The notes beneath the pieces were generated by a model that saw only the letters and a list, made by a program, of their open reading frames with translations, was not told where the DNA came from and made no database searches. A program made the translations under genes and the position numbers. Below, one piece after another: positions 34,972 to 44,816 of a DNA stretch of 64,000 nucleotides (positions are counted from its first letter, which is position 1; every line of letters begins with the position of its first letter). The stretch comes from Planctomycetota bacterium. GTDB lineage: Bacteria; Planctomycetota; E44-bin39. The DNA is taken from contig SOJX01000016.1 of NCBI GenBank assembly GCA_004376375.1, positions 1 to 64,000 on the forward strand, written 5' to 3'.

Positions 34972-36693
34972 ATGCCCAAAGCCGACTTCATACTGCTGCA
35001 CGCGCCCGCGATTTACGACTTCCGCGACGGAGACGTCGCCTTCGGCGCGACGTCGAACGTCATCCCCTCCTCCGGCGTTTTTGAAATGTATCCTGCGGGA
35101 TGGATATCGATGGCGGGCCATCTCGGCCGGCGCGGCATCAGGGTCAGAATCGTCAACCTCGCCTACAGGATGATGCGCTCGCGGAAGTTTTCGGTCGAGG
35201 ACTTTATAAGGAAAAACAGACCGCGTATCGCGTTCGGCATCGACCTGCACTGGCTGCCGCACGTCAGCGGCTCCATCGAGGTCGCCGGAATCTGCAAAAA
35301 GCTTCACCCGGACACGCCCGTCATCATGGGCGGTCTTTCCGCAAGCCATTTCCACGAAGATCTGCTCCGGGATTACCCGGTCGACTTCGTCGTCCGCGGC
35401 GATTGTACGGAAAAACCTCTCGAACAACTGTTACGTTCGATACGGAGCGGACGAAAACCGGAAAACATTCCCAACGTAAGCTGGAAAAACGAAACAGGAA
35501 AAATCGTTTCAAATCCGCTCTCGCACGTGCCGGACGACCTGTCGGAAATGGTCCTCGATTACCGCGAGATGATGCGGATGGTCATCCGCTACCGCGACAT
35601 CTTTTCGGTCGTGCCGTTTTCCGGCTGGCTGAAATACCCGATTGCGATTGCCGTCTCCGTGCACGGGTGCAGGCACGCGTGCAAAACCTGCGGCGGTTCC
35701 GCCCGCTTCTATCACCGGACGATGTGCCGGAAAGGCGTGGCGCTCCGCCCGCCGGGGAAACTCGCCCGCGACCTCGCAAGGATTAAGCGGAATATGAACG
35801 GTCCCATATTCCTGCTCGGCGACCTGAACCAGGGCGGCGCGGATTACGTCCGCGAATGTTTCAGAGAAATCGGCCGAAGGAAAATCAGGAACGCGGTCGT
35901 GCTCGAACTCTTCAAACCGCCCGGCGAGGAATTTTTCAAACTTGCGCACGAAGCGCTGCCGAACTGGAACATGCAGATTTCGCCCGAATCCCACGACGAG
36001 AAGGTGCGGCGCGCGTTCGGAAGACCGTACGGAAACGGGGAGTTTGTCGAAACTCTCGACTGCGCCCACCGCTACGGCGCGGGGCGCATCGACCAGTTCC
36101 ACATGATAGGCCTGCCGCACCAGGACGCCGAATCCGTGCGCGAAACCGTCAGATGGTGCGGCGAGCTGCTCGAGCGTTTCGGAAAACACAAAGTGCTCCA
36201 TCCGTTTATCGGCCCGCTCGCGCCGTTCGTCGACCCCGGCAGCGAGGTGTGGGATAACCCGAAGAAATTCGGTTACACGATGAAATTCAAAACGCTTGAA
36301 GCGCACCGGCTGGCCATGAAGTCGCCCTCGTGGAAATACATGATCAACTACGAAACCGAATGGATGACCTGCGGCGAAATCGTCGAGTCAGCCTACGAAT
36401 CCGTACTCGAGCTCGAGAAGATTAAAGCTAAGCACGGCGTCATCACAGCCGGGCAACTCGCCGAAACGGAGAAAGCCATAAACATCGAGAAGAAGCTGAT
36501 GGACGAAGTCGACGGAATTATGGATATCAAGGACGAATCGGAGCGGGAGAATGCGCTGGCCGATTTCCGCGCCCGGCGGCGAAGCGAAAATATTCTCTCT
36601 ATCGCAGACAAGTCCGAGCTCGAATGGCCAAGCGGCCTCCTGCACTTCAACCCCCTGCGCGCGCTCATACTCGGCCTGGAAGAAATTCTTTAA
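34972..36693 (+). CDS. B12-binding/radical SAM domain enzyme
   Basis: 573 residues from the ATG at 34972; the in-frame extension upstream is repeat-encoded (FPCFLVSLF) and was rejected. N-terminal Rossmann-type region (~1-165) of the B12-binding kind, with IDLHWLPHVSG and VIMGGLSASHF but not a canonical DxHxxG spacing. The radical SAM domain (~215-450) has the cluster motif CRHACKTCGG (CxxxCxxC), then a C-terminal helical region ending EEIL. Members methylate or rearrange unactivated carbons; the substrate is unknown. No Shine-Dalgarno sequence is evident, perhaps because the array abuts the gene. Confidence 0.83.
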   Translation: MPKADFILLHAPAIYDFRDGDVAFGATSNVIPSSGVFEMYPAGWISMAGHLGRRGIRVRIVNLAYRMMRSRKFSVEDFIRKNRPRIAFGIDLHWLPHVSGSIEVAGICKKLHPDTPVIMGGLSASHFHEDLLRDYPVDFVVRGDCTEKPLEQLLRSIRSGRKPENIPNVSWKNETGKIVSNPLSHVPDDLSEMVLDYREMMRMVIRYRDIFSVVPFSGWLKYPIAIAVSVHGCRHACKTCGGSARFYHRTMCRKGVALRPPGKLARDLARIKRNMNGPIFLLGDLNQGGADYVRECFREIGRRKIRNAVVLELFKPPGEEFFKLAHEALPNWNMQISPESHDEKVRRAFGRPYGNGEFVETLDCAHRYGAGRIDQFHMIGLPHQDAESVRETVRWCGELLERFGKHKVLHPFIGPLAPFVDPGSEVWDNPKKFGYTMKFKTLEAHRLAMKSPSWKYMINYETEWMTCGEIVESAYESVLELEKIKAKHGVITAGQLAETEKAINIEKKLMDEVDGIMDIKDESERENALADFRARRRSENILSIADKSELEWPSGLLHFNPLRALILGLEEIL

Positions 36694-36747
36694 TTTGCAG
36701 AACCTGAACATCTATTTCCGATATATGCAGATTTTTCTTTGCCGGCC

Positions 36748-36776
36748 TTGATTCTTTTGCATCCGGCTGGTATCAT
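36748..36776 (+). promoter_or_regulatory. Promoter of the CAU tRNA gene
   Basis: TTGATT, 17 bases, TATCAT, 18 bases before the tRNA. Confidence 0.6.
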
Positions 36777-36794
36777 AATGACGTCTGTAATAGA

Positions 36795-36866
36795 GGGCTC
36801 GTAGCTCAATGGTAGAGCAGGGGACTCATAATCCCTGTGTTCCAGGTTCAAGTCCTGGCGGGCCCA
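36795..36866 (+). tRNA. tRNA with anticodon CAU (elongator Met or Ile2)
   Basis: 72 bases. Acceptor GGGCTCG/CGGGCCC (with one G-T pair), D-arm TAGCTCAATGGTAGAGCA, anticodon stem-loop GGGGACTCATAATCCCT (loop CTCATAA), T-arm CCAGGTTCAAGTCCTGG and discriminator A. CCA is not encoded (CGGA follows). CAU with this loop fits elongator Met or lysidine-modified Ile2; the sequence alone does not settle it. Confidence 0.95.
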
Positions 36867-36872
36867 CGGAGA

Positions 36873-36900
36873 GCCTCATCTTTTTGATGAGGCTTTTTTT
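36873..36900 (+). terminator. Terminator after the tRNA
   Basis: GCCTCATC / GATGAGGC hairpin with five-base loop and a TTTTTTT run. Confidence 0.9.
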
Positions 36901-36958
36901 GTGCACCGTCGTGCGTAAAATACTTTACATTCCTGTTCCTTCCGGTATTATCGATTAA

Positions 36959-38017
36959 ATGGCAAGAATAATCTACGGCATTTCCGGCGACGGGTTCGGC
37001 CATACCGGCCGCAGCAAGGAAGTCCTCAGACATCTCAAAGACAAGGGCCATGACATCCTTGTCTTCGGCTATCTCAAGTCGTTCAGTTTCCTGAAAGATT
37101 ATTACGAAGCTCACGACACAAAAGGCTGTAATATAGTTACCGAAGAAAACAAGGTCAAGAACCTGAAAACCCTGAGAAAAAACCTGAGAAAAACTCCGGA
37201 AAAGCTCAAAGCCTTGAGAAACCTCGACAGGATTTTCAGGAGTTTCAAACCGGATGCCGTTATCAGCGACTTCGAGGCCCTGACCGGTTATCTCGCAAAC
37301 CATCACAGAGTCCCCCTGATTTCCATAGACAACCAGGCGGCGCTGGCGAGGGCGAAACTGGAGTTTCCCCGGAAATACATGCTCGCCTCGGCTTCCGCGA
37401 AGGTCGTTGTAAAATCCTTCATGCCGGTCGCAAAGGAGTACATCATAACGACATTCTTCACGGCGCCCGTGAAGAACAGGTACAAGAGGAATACCCGCTT
37501 TTCTCCTCCGATTCTGCGGTCCGAGGTTCTCGAGCTGGAGCCCGCCGACGACCGGCATATCCTCGTGTACCAGACCTATGATTCAAATGAAAAACTCCCG
37601 GAGATTCTGAAAGCCGTCGGCGATGAAAAGTTCATCGTGTATGGATTCAACGTCGCCAAAACGGACGGGAACATGACCTACAAGGAGTTCAGCGCGACCG
37701 GTTTTCTCGACGATCTGAAGGGCTCGAGGGCGGTTATCTGCAACGGCGGCCTGACCCTGATCACGGAAGCCCTGTATCTCGGCAAACCCGTCTTATCAGA
37801 GCCGATAAAAAAACACTTTGAACAGATAATTAATGCGGTTTACCTGGGAAAATGCGGTTATGGAAGGCATGTAGAATCCCTGACCCCGGAAGCGGTAAGA
37901 GAATTTATCGAATCGGCTTCATTGTATGAGAAAAACCTTCAGGATTATCCGAAAAAAGGCAATGATGAAATTCTGAAAACAATCGACGGGATGGTCGAAA
38001 AATACGCCCGGCAATAG
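36959..38017 (+). CDS. GT-B glycosyltransferase (MurG/MJ1255-like)
   Basis: 352 residues. N-terminal GT-B loop IYGISGDGFGHTGRSKEVLR, ISDFEALTGYLA and ISIDNQAAL; in the C-terminal half FLDDLKGSRAVICNGGLTLI-TEALYLGKPVLSEP, the donor-binding Gly/Glu loop of the MurG/UGT type. The family transfers sugars onto lipids or other acceptors; acceptor unknown. Lower G+C than the flanking genes. No Shine-Dalgarno sequence is visible before the ATG (bases TTATCGATTAA), so it may be leaderless or coupled weakly. Confidence 0.8.
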   Translation: MARIIYGISGDGFGHTGRSKEVLRHLKDKGHDILVFGYLKSFSFLKDYYEAHDTKGCNIVTEENKVKNLKTLRKNLRKTPEKLKALRNLDRIFRSFKPDAVISDFEALTGYLANHHRVPLISIDNQAALARAKLEFPRKYMLASASAKVVVKSFMPVAKEYIITTFFTAPVKNRYKRNTRFSPPILRSEVLELEPADDRHILVYQTYDSNEKLPEILKAVGDEKFIVYGFNVAKTDGNMTYKEFSATGFLDDLKGSRAVICNGGLTLITEALYLGKPVLSEPIKKHFEQIINAVYLGKCGYGRHVESLTPEAVREFIESASLYEKNLQDYPKKGNDEILKTIDGMVEKYARQ

Positions 38018-38097
38018 CGGTCATGCAACGCGGGGGAACAGATATAATATTTACATGAACCGGCCCCGGCAGATCCCGGCACTTCCCGCAAATCCGC

Positions 38098-39048
38098 TTA
38101 TTCCTTTTTAACTTCCTCAAACCGGATTACAAACACATTCGCCTGGCCGAATGGAATATCTATCATTTTACCGGAGCGCGCCTTCCCGACGTCGATCTTA
38201 TGCGAGCACTCGCCGATAAGGTCGTTGACGACGCCGTCCTCGTCGTAAAGCTCGATATTGATTCTTGAATTCCTGTACAATGCAAAATTCTCGGTCGTCA
38301 GGTTCCATTCGGGGTTATAGTCGTTCTCAACCGTGCCGGTTTCCTTCATGAAGGTTCCGTCGATCCACACCTTGGCGAAACAGTCGGGCTTGCCGCCCCA
38401 GGCGTCCCAGGAACCGCCGTCCTGATTTATCCCGAGGATTTCCGCGCGGCAGATCACGAGGCGGAACTGGCCCATCGACTCGCTTTTGTCCACCGCTTCC
38501 TCCGGCTCCTTCTCGCTCCACGGGGTTATCTGCCTTATCGCCTCCTTGCTGAGATCTCTTGCGAATTTTTCCTGGCGCCTGTCCAGGTCGCCGAAGCCTT
38601 CTATTATGTAGTCCGCAAACTTCTTCATTCGCCTGTCGAGCTCGTCGGGCTTTACGGTCCCGGGTATGGTCGCGCCCTCCTCCAGAAGAGGCCCCGGCTC
38701 CTCCGGCACGTCCATGCACAGGCACTTGGTGAACGGAAAGGTCTGGCTGGTGCCGACGTAGAACTCGGAGTTGTTTCTTATCTTCCCGCGGTACTCGGGC
38801 CTGATCAGTATGCTGACGAAAGCCAGGCGTTTCCTGTCTTCGGAATAATCGAAGTCGACCGCGCTGACGGTGCCGATATCGACGCCCATGTGCAGGACCT
38901 GGTTGCCGCGCCCGAGCCCTCCCCCGTCGAGAAGCGTAACGCGGAAAAGAACGCCCCGGTTGAAGCAGGGCGCGAGAAACACGCCCGCAACAACTACCGC
39001 CACGACGAGCCAGACGATTACGGACCAGATGATCTGTGCTTTGGACAT
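38098..39048 (-). CDS. MCE (MlaD-like) domain fused to a C2 domain
   Basis: 316 residues. One N-terminal helix (~7-28), an MCE domain (~33-115: VLFRVTLLDGGGLGRGNQVL-HMGVDIGTVSAVDF), a coiled segment (~125-165) and a C-terminal C2-type beta-sandwich (~190-312: MGQFRLVICRAEILGI, VENDYNPEWNLTTENFALYR, NIELYDEDGVVNDLIGECSH). Asp residues in two loops (NDYNPEW, YDEDGVVND) match the calcium-binding loops of C2 domains. MCE proteins carry phospholipids between membranes. The C2 addition suggests calcium- or membrane-dependent docking (inference). It starts one base after the stop of the fused transporter. Confidence 0.85.
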   Translation of the reverse strand: MSKAQIIWSVIVWLVVAVVVAGVFLAPCFNRGVLFRVTLLDGGGLGRGNQVLHMGVDIGTVSAVDFDYSEDRKRLAFVSILIRPEYRGKIRNNSEFYVGTSQTFPFTKCLCMDVPEEPGPLLEEGATIPGTVKPDELDRRMKKFADYIIEGFGDLDRRQEKFARDLSKEAIRQITPWSEKEPEEAVDKSESMGQFRLVICRAEILGINQDGGSWDAWGGKPDCFAKVWIDGTFMKETGTVENDYNPEWNLTTENFALYRNSRINIELYDEDGVVNDLIGECSHKIDVGKARSGKMIDIPFGQANVFVIRFEEVKKE

Positions 39049-39049
39049 A

Positions 39050-40621
39050 TCACAACCCTTTTATGAAGTTCGCTGCAACGCTTATGATGAAATCGAGCGC
39101 GATAACTGCCATCAGCGACCACACGACGGCGCTGGTGGTGTCGTAGCCGACTTTCTCGCTGTCCGGCTTTTCCCTTATTCCCAGCCTGTATGAAATAATT
39201 GCGACCGCGGCACCGAAAAACAGGGCCTTTATTATCCCGGTAAGCCACATGTCGAACCGGACGTCCGCGAGAAAAGTGCTGGAATAAACGAAGAACTTCT
39301 GGTGAAAAACTTCGGTGAAGATTATCAGGCCGCCTATGTAGGCGAAAACCTCGAAAAGAAAAGTCATTACCGCAAACGTGATAAGTGAAACGTAAAAGAC
39401 GGGCGCAAGCCACAACCGCTCGGGGCTGAGTCCGAAAGACAGGAGCGCGTCGTGCTGGCGGGTAAGCCGCTTGGCGCCGAACTCGCTCGCGATCGACGCG
39501 CCAATTCTTCCGGCGAGAAACAGGCCCGTAAAAAGCGCGCCGACGTGGTGACACAGCGCCACCCCGACGATGCGGGGCAGGAGGTCGTAGCCCCACATCC
39601 TTATCGCAAGGCCGCTCTGCCACGTGCTCACGATTCCGACGACGAGCCCGGCAACCATGATAAGCCCGACGGACAGGGTCGTAAGCTGGTAGAAGCGCCT
39701 GAGAGGCTCGCCCAATCCGGGCCAGGAAAAGGCCCTGCCGGCAGTCACCGCCCAGGAGGGGATGCTCCGGAAAAATTTCCCGACAAGCGGTCCGAATCGT
39801 GCTTCCGGTTTTCCATCCTCAACGGCATCCCGCGATTGCTCCCGGAAACGCGCTTCAACCTTTTCCTCGAGCCGGTGGCGAAGTTCGAGGGCATAGGCCT
39901 CTTCACCCGCGCTTTCACTGCGAAGCTTCCCGAGCTCGTCGGCGTCGTAGATTTTCTCGAGCGCCCCGTCGACCCGGAGAAAATAGATGGCGGTCGCAAG
40001 GCGCGCGGCAAGCAGATAATCGTGCGTAATCGTTACGCTTGTCCGGTCCGGTTTCTCACCCAGGTAATTCAGGACGCACACGCACACGTGCTCGGAAAGG
40101 GCGGGGTCCAGCCCGGTCGTGGGCTCGTCGAGCACAAGCAGCTCCGGCCCGCCCGCAAACGCCCTTGCGAGCGCGGCGCGCTTCCTCATGCCGCCTGAAA
40201 GCTCTCCGGTCTTCTTGGAAAGGTCCTGTGCGGCAAGGCCCACGCTTTCTATCAGCCTGGAAAGTTTTTCCGGATGTGATGCGAAATCTTTTCGGTCTTT
40301 TTTCCCGAGCGGGTATAGAAGATTTTCTCCGGCCGTCAACGCGTCGAACAGTGCCGGTTCCTGAAAAACCACGCCCATGCGGCGGCGGTCGGCAGCCGTC
40401 AGGTCGGACGGGCGTTTCCCGAGAATACGCACGTCCCCTTCGTCCGGCTCGAGAAAACCGAGGATGTGGTTGGCGAGTACGGTTTTGCCGCTGCCGGAAA
40501 ACCCGATTATTACGGCCTGCTCTCCCCTCCCGAGGGAGAAGTCCAGGCCGGAAAGAACGGGTTTACCGTCGAAAGACTTCCCGAGGCGCCGGATACTGAT
40601 TATTTCGTCTTTTGCGGTCAT
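39050..40621 (-). CDS. Fused MlaF ATPase-MlaE permease (lipid ABC transporter)
   Basis: 523 residues from the ATG at 40621 (an alternative TTG is two codons upstream). Residues ~8-235 are an ABC ATPase: Walker A GFSGSGKT, Q-loop VVFQEPALFDAL, signature LSGGMRKR, Walker B LLVLDEPTTGLDP. Residues ~270-520 are an MlaE permease with LAGRIGASIASEFGAKRLTR and several helices. In most bacteria MlaE and MlaF are separate; here they form one polypeptide. The next gene supplies the MCE substrate-binding subunit (stop and start TGA T ATG, one base apart), so the pair is a minimal two-gene phospholipid transport system at the inner membrane. Confidence 0.9.
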   Translation of the reverse strand: MTAKDEIISIRRLGKSFDGKPVLSGLDFSLGRGEQAVIIGFSGSGKTVLANHILGFLEPDEGDVRILGKRPSDLTAADRRRMGVVFQEPALFDALTAGENLLYPLGKKDRKDFASHPEKLSRLIESVGLAAQDLSKKTGELSGGMRKRAALARAFAGGPELLVLDEPTTGLDPALSEHVCVCVLNYLGEKPDRTSVTITHDYLLAARLATAIYFLRVDGALEKIYDADELGKLRSESAGEEAYALELRHRLEEKVEARFREQSRDAVEDGKPEARFGPLVGKFFRSIPSWAVTAGRAFSWPGLGEPLRRFYQLTTLSVGLIMVAGLVVGIVSTWQSGLAIRMWGYDLLPRIVGVALCHHVGALFTGLFLAGRIGASIASEFGAKRLTRQHDALLSFGLSPERLWLAPVFYVSLITFAVMTFLFEVFAYIGGLIIFTEVFHQKFFVYSSTFLADVRFDMWLTGIIKALFFGAAVAIISYRLGIREKPDSEKVGYDTTSAVVWSLMAVIALDFIISVAANFIKGL

Positions 40622-40656
40622 AAGCAATCAGCGCCGGCGCTCCCGTTTGGAAAAGA

Positions 40657-43600
40657 CTATGGGTTTGTGGGCAAATGCCCGCGGAGGCGGCGCAGGATTA
40701 ATAGCGCATCCAGAATATCAACATCCCCGTCGCTTGTGAGGTCTGAAACATAAAGCTGCCTGGGCGTAAGCGACAGGAGCCCGTGCCCGGCTCTCGAGCA
40801 CACAACGGCATCATCCTCCGTCACCGTTCCGTCGAGGTCGGAGTCGCCCAGCAGCATGGCCTCAATCTGTTTCGCGGTCAGCATAAACTGGCGCGTGTCC
40901 TGTCCGCTTGCAGTATAATCATAAGTCTCGTGCTCAGTCAAGTCCCTTGTAACGCCCGAGGCCTCGTCCAGCAGCCTGAACTCCCATCCGCCGCGCAGTT
41001 CCTCCGGCACATCCCAGAATAACTCAATCTTCCCGGCCGCGTTTGTCGCATAGACCGTCATTTTCCACGTCAGGATTTCACCGCCGACGGGAAACGGCTG
41101 TATATCGAAAGCGTAGGGACCGGAATTACGGCCCCAGTCGCGATGACTGAAAAACGGTCGTATATAATCAATCGCATATGAGCGTATTTTCATTATATCA
41201 TACTGGTCGTGGGCGTTGGATGCCCCTTCGCGCGCACCGATATAGGTCTGCGTATCAAGCAAAGGTCCGCTCTGTGCCGTAAAGCGTATATACCAGTGCA
41301 AAGCCGGGGGCGGCAGGGGATGCGGCGCACCGCCGGGCCTGTATATCGTTACACTCGAGTTGGAGCCGTTTGCCTGGACCCAGAAACTCGCGCCTGCAGG
41401 AATAATGTCCGAGCCGCACCCGTCGTTGACTGCGCTGTCCCACAGCAGGTATTCGGTTCCCGTCCACGGATACCAGTGGGTCGTCTTGCAGTTCTGCAGG
41501 TCGCAGCTCGACCACGAAATGTCGTGGGAATAGGGGTTGCGGATCAGGTTCCAGCCGTAGTTTTCGAGGTCGCCCGGATTCGAGCACACAAGATCAATCT
41601 TGAAGTTCGAGGCTTCGGCGGATACGTTATCGCCGCTGAAGCCGACGGCTCCGTTCGGCCTGTCATTCCAGATAAAGTATCCGACGTTATTTTCAAATGT
41701 TTCGTGCCCGAACACCTGAATCCACTCCCGGTTCGCCTCGTCGTATTTGAAAATCCAGATAATCCCCAGGTCGTCCTTGAGGAGGTCGCCTATCGTCCTC
41801 GTGCCGGTGTAACATGAAATATTGAGGAGGTAATAACCTTCATCTCCAAACGTCTGGTAGTAGAGAGACCGGACAAATCCCGCGGGCTCGGTGGACCAGG
41901 CGCCTTCCTGCAAAAGCGAGTTTTTGAATTTTACTCTCCAGTAGTAGGTGACTCCGCGTGCAAGCGCAGAAAGGTCAATTGGCACGGCCTGGCAGCGTTT
42001 GTCCCGGGCAGTCGGAAAAATTCCAAACCATCCGGTATCTCCAATCGGGGTGGCGAAACCCGGGTCGTCGTCAAACTCCATTATCATTTCGTTGGCGTAA
42101 TTCCACGGGCCCTCGTCGCGGTAAACGGCGGAAAAGTATGCGGTATCGTTTCCGAGTGATACCGGGTTTACGATGCCGTTTATCCGGAGGCCATCGGGAG
42201 GCAGCGGCGGCGGGTCGGTTTCGTAACAACCCATATCAACGACCTTGGCCATGATCCGCGGCAATCCGTCGAGGTCGATTAACAACTCCGGCGGGACATA
42301 GGAATTACATCCCGCGTTAACGGCCGGTGAAGAATACAATAAGCGGAAATCCAGGTTTGTTGCGTCAATAAACTGCGGGTCTTTTGTGTCGCAGAAGGCG
42401 TCCGGAGATATTCCGCCGGGACCCTGAATATCGCCTGCGGAGTTATTCTCGTAATTGCAGTAACTCATACTTACAAAAGTACCGGTATCAAGATAAAATT
42501 GCTCGCCTCCTGAGACGGCGTAGTTGGCCCAGATAATCATATTCGTCATCGATGAGGCTACGTCGCCGGTTACTGTGAAGCCGCCACCGCTTCCGGCTGA
42601 AAAGTTCTTCGCTATTGTACAACCCTGCATATAGATATCGGATTCGTTTATTACTATACCGCCTCCCACGCCCCCGCCGTCAGTAACGGAGTTGTTCGCA
42701 ATCATACAACCGATGATCACCGCAGCAGGCTCTCCGTAACAGTAGACTCCGCCGCCGCCGCTGCTGCCGCCGATTGCGGTGTTATATGCTATGGCGCTGA
42801 GGGCCACCACGGCGCCGCTGTTGGAAAAGACTATCCCGCCGCCGTCCGACGTCACCTGGTTGTATCCAATCTGGCATAAGTAGACTGATGCGTTGCTCTG
42901 GTCGCAGAAAATACCGCCGCCGCTTGCGGCCGTATTGACTACAATCGTACATACGTCAATACTTGCCCTGGCATTGTTCGCGCAGTAAACGCCTCCACCG
43001 TAGACGACTGCGGAATTATTTGAAAGCATGCACCCCTCGAGCACCGGCGCGCAGTTATTCTTGAAGCTGCACGCACCGCCGGACCCGTCGGCTGTATTGT
43101 TGTCAAACACGCAATCCCTGAATACCGGGCTGGCCGCGACGCATGAAACAGCGCCGCCGTCCGCACCGGCCGCATAGCCGTTCCTGACGGTAAATCCCTC
43201 GACCAAGGCCTCGTTTGTCTCGCCGTTTGCGAAGAGAAACAACTGGCCCAGGGCTTGCGCGTCGAGGATGCAGTTCGCCGCACCGTTTACTGATTTCAAC
43301 TCTATTACTCTTCCAGTGAAGTTGATATTCCTGTTGCTTACGCCCGTATATGTTCCGTCGGCGACGAATATTCTGCAACCGTACGCATCTGAAACATCTA
43401 CAGCCTTCTGGATGGTTTTATAGGGTGCGCCAAGACTGCCGTTACCGGCAGAATCATTACCGCCGGCGTCGTTTACGTAAATATTTCGCCATCTTGTAGT
43501 CTCAAAAGCATTCGGGCTGTAAGCCGACCATATGCCGCTCCAGTTCTGCGCCCGCGCCCTGAACCAGTAGCTCTGGTGCGGGTTCAGCCCGCCGAGCTCC

Positions 43601-44640
43601 CACGTGTATCCCGAATTCTTCAGCCCCTGCGAAGCCCACGCCCCCGGCACGCCGTCGACGTCAATCGCCCCCTCGAGCTCAACAACCGTCCCGACCGGGT
43701 TGCCGTTCAGAAATACCCGGACGGTAATAGAATTTGAGTTCCTGAACGTGAAGGTAAGCGCCGAATTCGTCAAAATCGGCACCGCCGCAAGCGTGCAGGC
43801 GGAAACCATGTTGGAATTATCCGAATAAGGGTCTGCGTAAGTCACTTCAAGCCTTGGCTGCCATTCAACAGTTGCAAAATCCCAGTTCAACAGCGACATC
43901 CAATTGTCGATAGCGAGTGCGCCCTCATGCCCCATTCCGAGAGAGCAGCAGTCAGCCCCGCTGCTGATAGCATTCTCCACCCACACCTCTGCGGCAGCGT
44001 ACAAATCCACTACCTTGGCTCCGCCGGTGTGGCCAATATTTGATGAGTTCAGTAAAAAGACCGTGCTGCCGACATAGTCGTTGACGAGATCCGGTCCGGT
44101 AGACGTCAGCGGGTCAATGCTGATTTTTCTGAAGTTTGAATCGACGTCAGCGTCGTAATCCCAGCAATACGCGAACAGCCGAACGTTCGTAACGTCCGTT
44201 ACATGTGACAGGTTCTCCAGGCCGAACTTTGCGTAACCACGCGCTATCCAGTTGCTGGGATGCACGCCACCATACATCGCGCCGTTCTGCCTGGTTCCGT
44301 CAAACGTGGTTGTCGTAAAAAGAGCGGCGCAGTTTTCGACCGAAGTAGAAGTAATTGTATAATTATAAGCCCGGACCTGACGGGAATAAGTAGTATTGGG
44401 TAAAAGACCGGTTTCAATCGTAGTTAGTGTGTCAACGGGAATGTTGATTATTACCGCAGTCTGGGTTACATTATCGAGAATTTCATAACCTTCTTCGCCC
44501 GCGACGTCGTCCCATGCCCAGGTTATCGAATCGCTGGAAGAGTCGGTCACGCGGAAATTACCGGGCGCGTCGAGCGCCCAGGATGGAAACGAAACAAAGA
44601 TGGTGAAAGCAAGCGCCAGCGCAAAAACAACCTTCCGCAT
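40657..44640 (-). CDS. Giant secreted FN3/beta-helix/dockerin protein
   Basis: 1,327 residues. Signal peptide (1-22, ...FPSWA), FN3 (~23-105: APGNFRVTDSSSDSITWAWD), a carbohydrate-binding/DNRLRE-like module (~110-275), FN3 (~280-385), a right-handed beta-helix (~385-790) of the type in the 9387 protein (IYVNDAGGNDSAGNGSLGAP-YKTIQKAV), further beta domains and an unclassified domain with LENYGWNLIRNPYSHDISWS (~1050). A C-terminal dockerin-like pair (~1255-1315) reads GDSDLDGTVTEDDAVVCSRA and SDGDVDILDALLILRRLRG. Dockerins bind cohesins with calcium, which suggests assembly into a cell-surface complex; no cohesin is seen here. GGGAG precedes the ATG. Confidence 0.88.
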   Translation of the reverse strand: MRKVVFALALAFTIFVSFPSWALDAPGNFRVTDSSSDSITWAWDDVAGEEGYEILDNVTQTAVIINIPVDTLTTIETGLLPNTTYSRQVRAYNYTITSTSVENCAALFTTTTFDGTRQNGAMYGGVHPSNWIARGYAKFGLENLSHVTDVTNVRLFAYCWDYDADVDSNFRKISIDPLTSTGPDLVNDYVGSTVFLLNSSNIGHTGGAKVVDLYAAAEVWVENAISSGADCCSLGMGHEGALAIDNWMSLLNWDFATVEWQPRLEVTYADPYSDNSNMVSACTLAAVPILTNSALTFTFRNSNSITVRVFLNGNPVGTVVELEGAIDVDGVPGAWASQGLKNSGYTWELGGLNPHQSYWFRARAQNWSGIWSAYSPNAFETTRWRNIYVNDAGGNDSAGNGSLGAPYKTIQKAVDVSDAYGCRIFVADGTYTGVSNRNINFTGRVIELKSVNGAANCILDAQALGQLFLFANGETNEALVEGFTVRNGYAAGADGGAVSCVAASPVFRDCVFDNNTADGSGGACSFKNNCAPVLEGCMLSNNSAVVYGGGVYCANNARASIDVCTIVVNTAASGGGIFCDQSNASVYLCQIGYNQVTSDGGGIVFSNSGAVVALSAIAYNTAIGGSSGGGGVYCYGEPAAVIIGCMIANNSVTDGGGVGGGIVINESDIYMQGCTIAKNFSAGSGGGFTVTGDVASSMTNMIIWANYAVSGGEQFYLDTGTFVSMSYCNYENNSAGDIQGPGGISPDAFCDTKDPQFIDATNLDFRLLYSSPAVNAGCNSYVPPELLIDLDGLPRIMAKVVDMGCYETDPPPLPPDGLRINGIVNPVSLGNDTAYFSAVYRDEGPWNYANEMIMEFDDDPGFATPIGDTGWFGIFPTARDKRCQAVPIDLSALARGVTYYWRVKFKNSLLQEGAWSTEPAGFVRSLYYQTFGDEGYYLLNISCYTGTRTIGDLLKDDLGIIWIFKYDEANREWIQVFGHETFENNVGYFIWNDRPNGAVGFSGDNVSAEASNFKIDLVCSNPGDLENYGWNLIRNPYSHDISWSSCDLQNCKTTHWYPWTGTEYLLWDSAVNDGCGSDIIPAGASFWVQANGSNSSVTIYRPGGAPHPLPPPALHWYIRFTAQSGPLLDTQTYIGAREGASNAHDQYDIMKIRSYAIDYIRPFFSHRDWGRNSGPYAFDIQPFPVGGEILTWKMTVYATNAAGKIELFWDVPEELRGGWEFRLLDEASGVTRDLTEHETYDYTASGQDTRQFMLTAKQIEAMLLGDSDLDGTVTEDDAVVCSRAGHGLLSLTPRQLYVSDLTSDGDVDILDALLILRRLRGHLPTNP

Positions 44641-44719
44641 GTCGTACTCCCGGTCGATGTGAACGCGTGAAAACTACGATAAGAATTACGCGCGATCCGA
44701 AACTTACGTATATTTTTAA

Positions 44720-44749
44720 GTATAACATCTGCTGCACGGTTTTTTCAAA
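44720..44749 (-). promoter_or_regulatory. Sigma-70-type promoter of the giant secreted protein
   Basis: Minus strand TTGAAA, 18 bases, TATACT, about 80 bases before the start at 44640. Confidence 0.45.
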
Positions 44750-44816
44750 CATAAGGCGCTTTTTGCCGTTTATTTCTTACATAATCAACTTCGCACTTTC
44801 TTAATATTCCTTTCCA

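Noticed and set aside
36795..36866. Calling the CAU tRNA as initiator Met
   Set aside because: The acceptor begins with a paired G-C and lacks the initiator's unpaired first base and GGG/CCC anticodon stem, so elongator Met or Ile2 is more likely.
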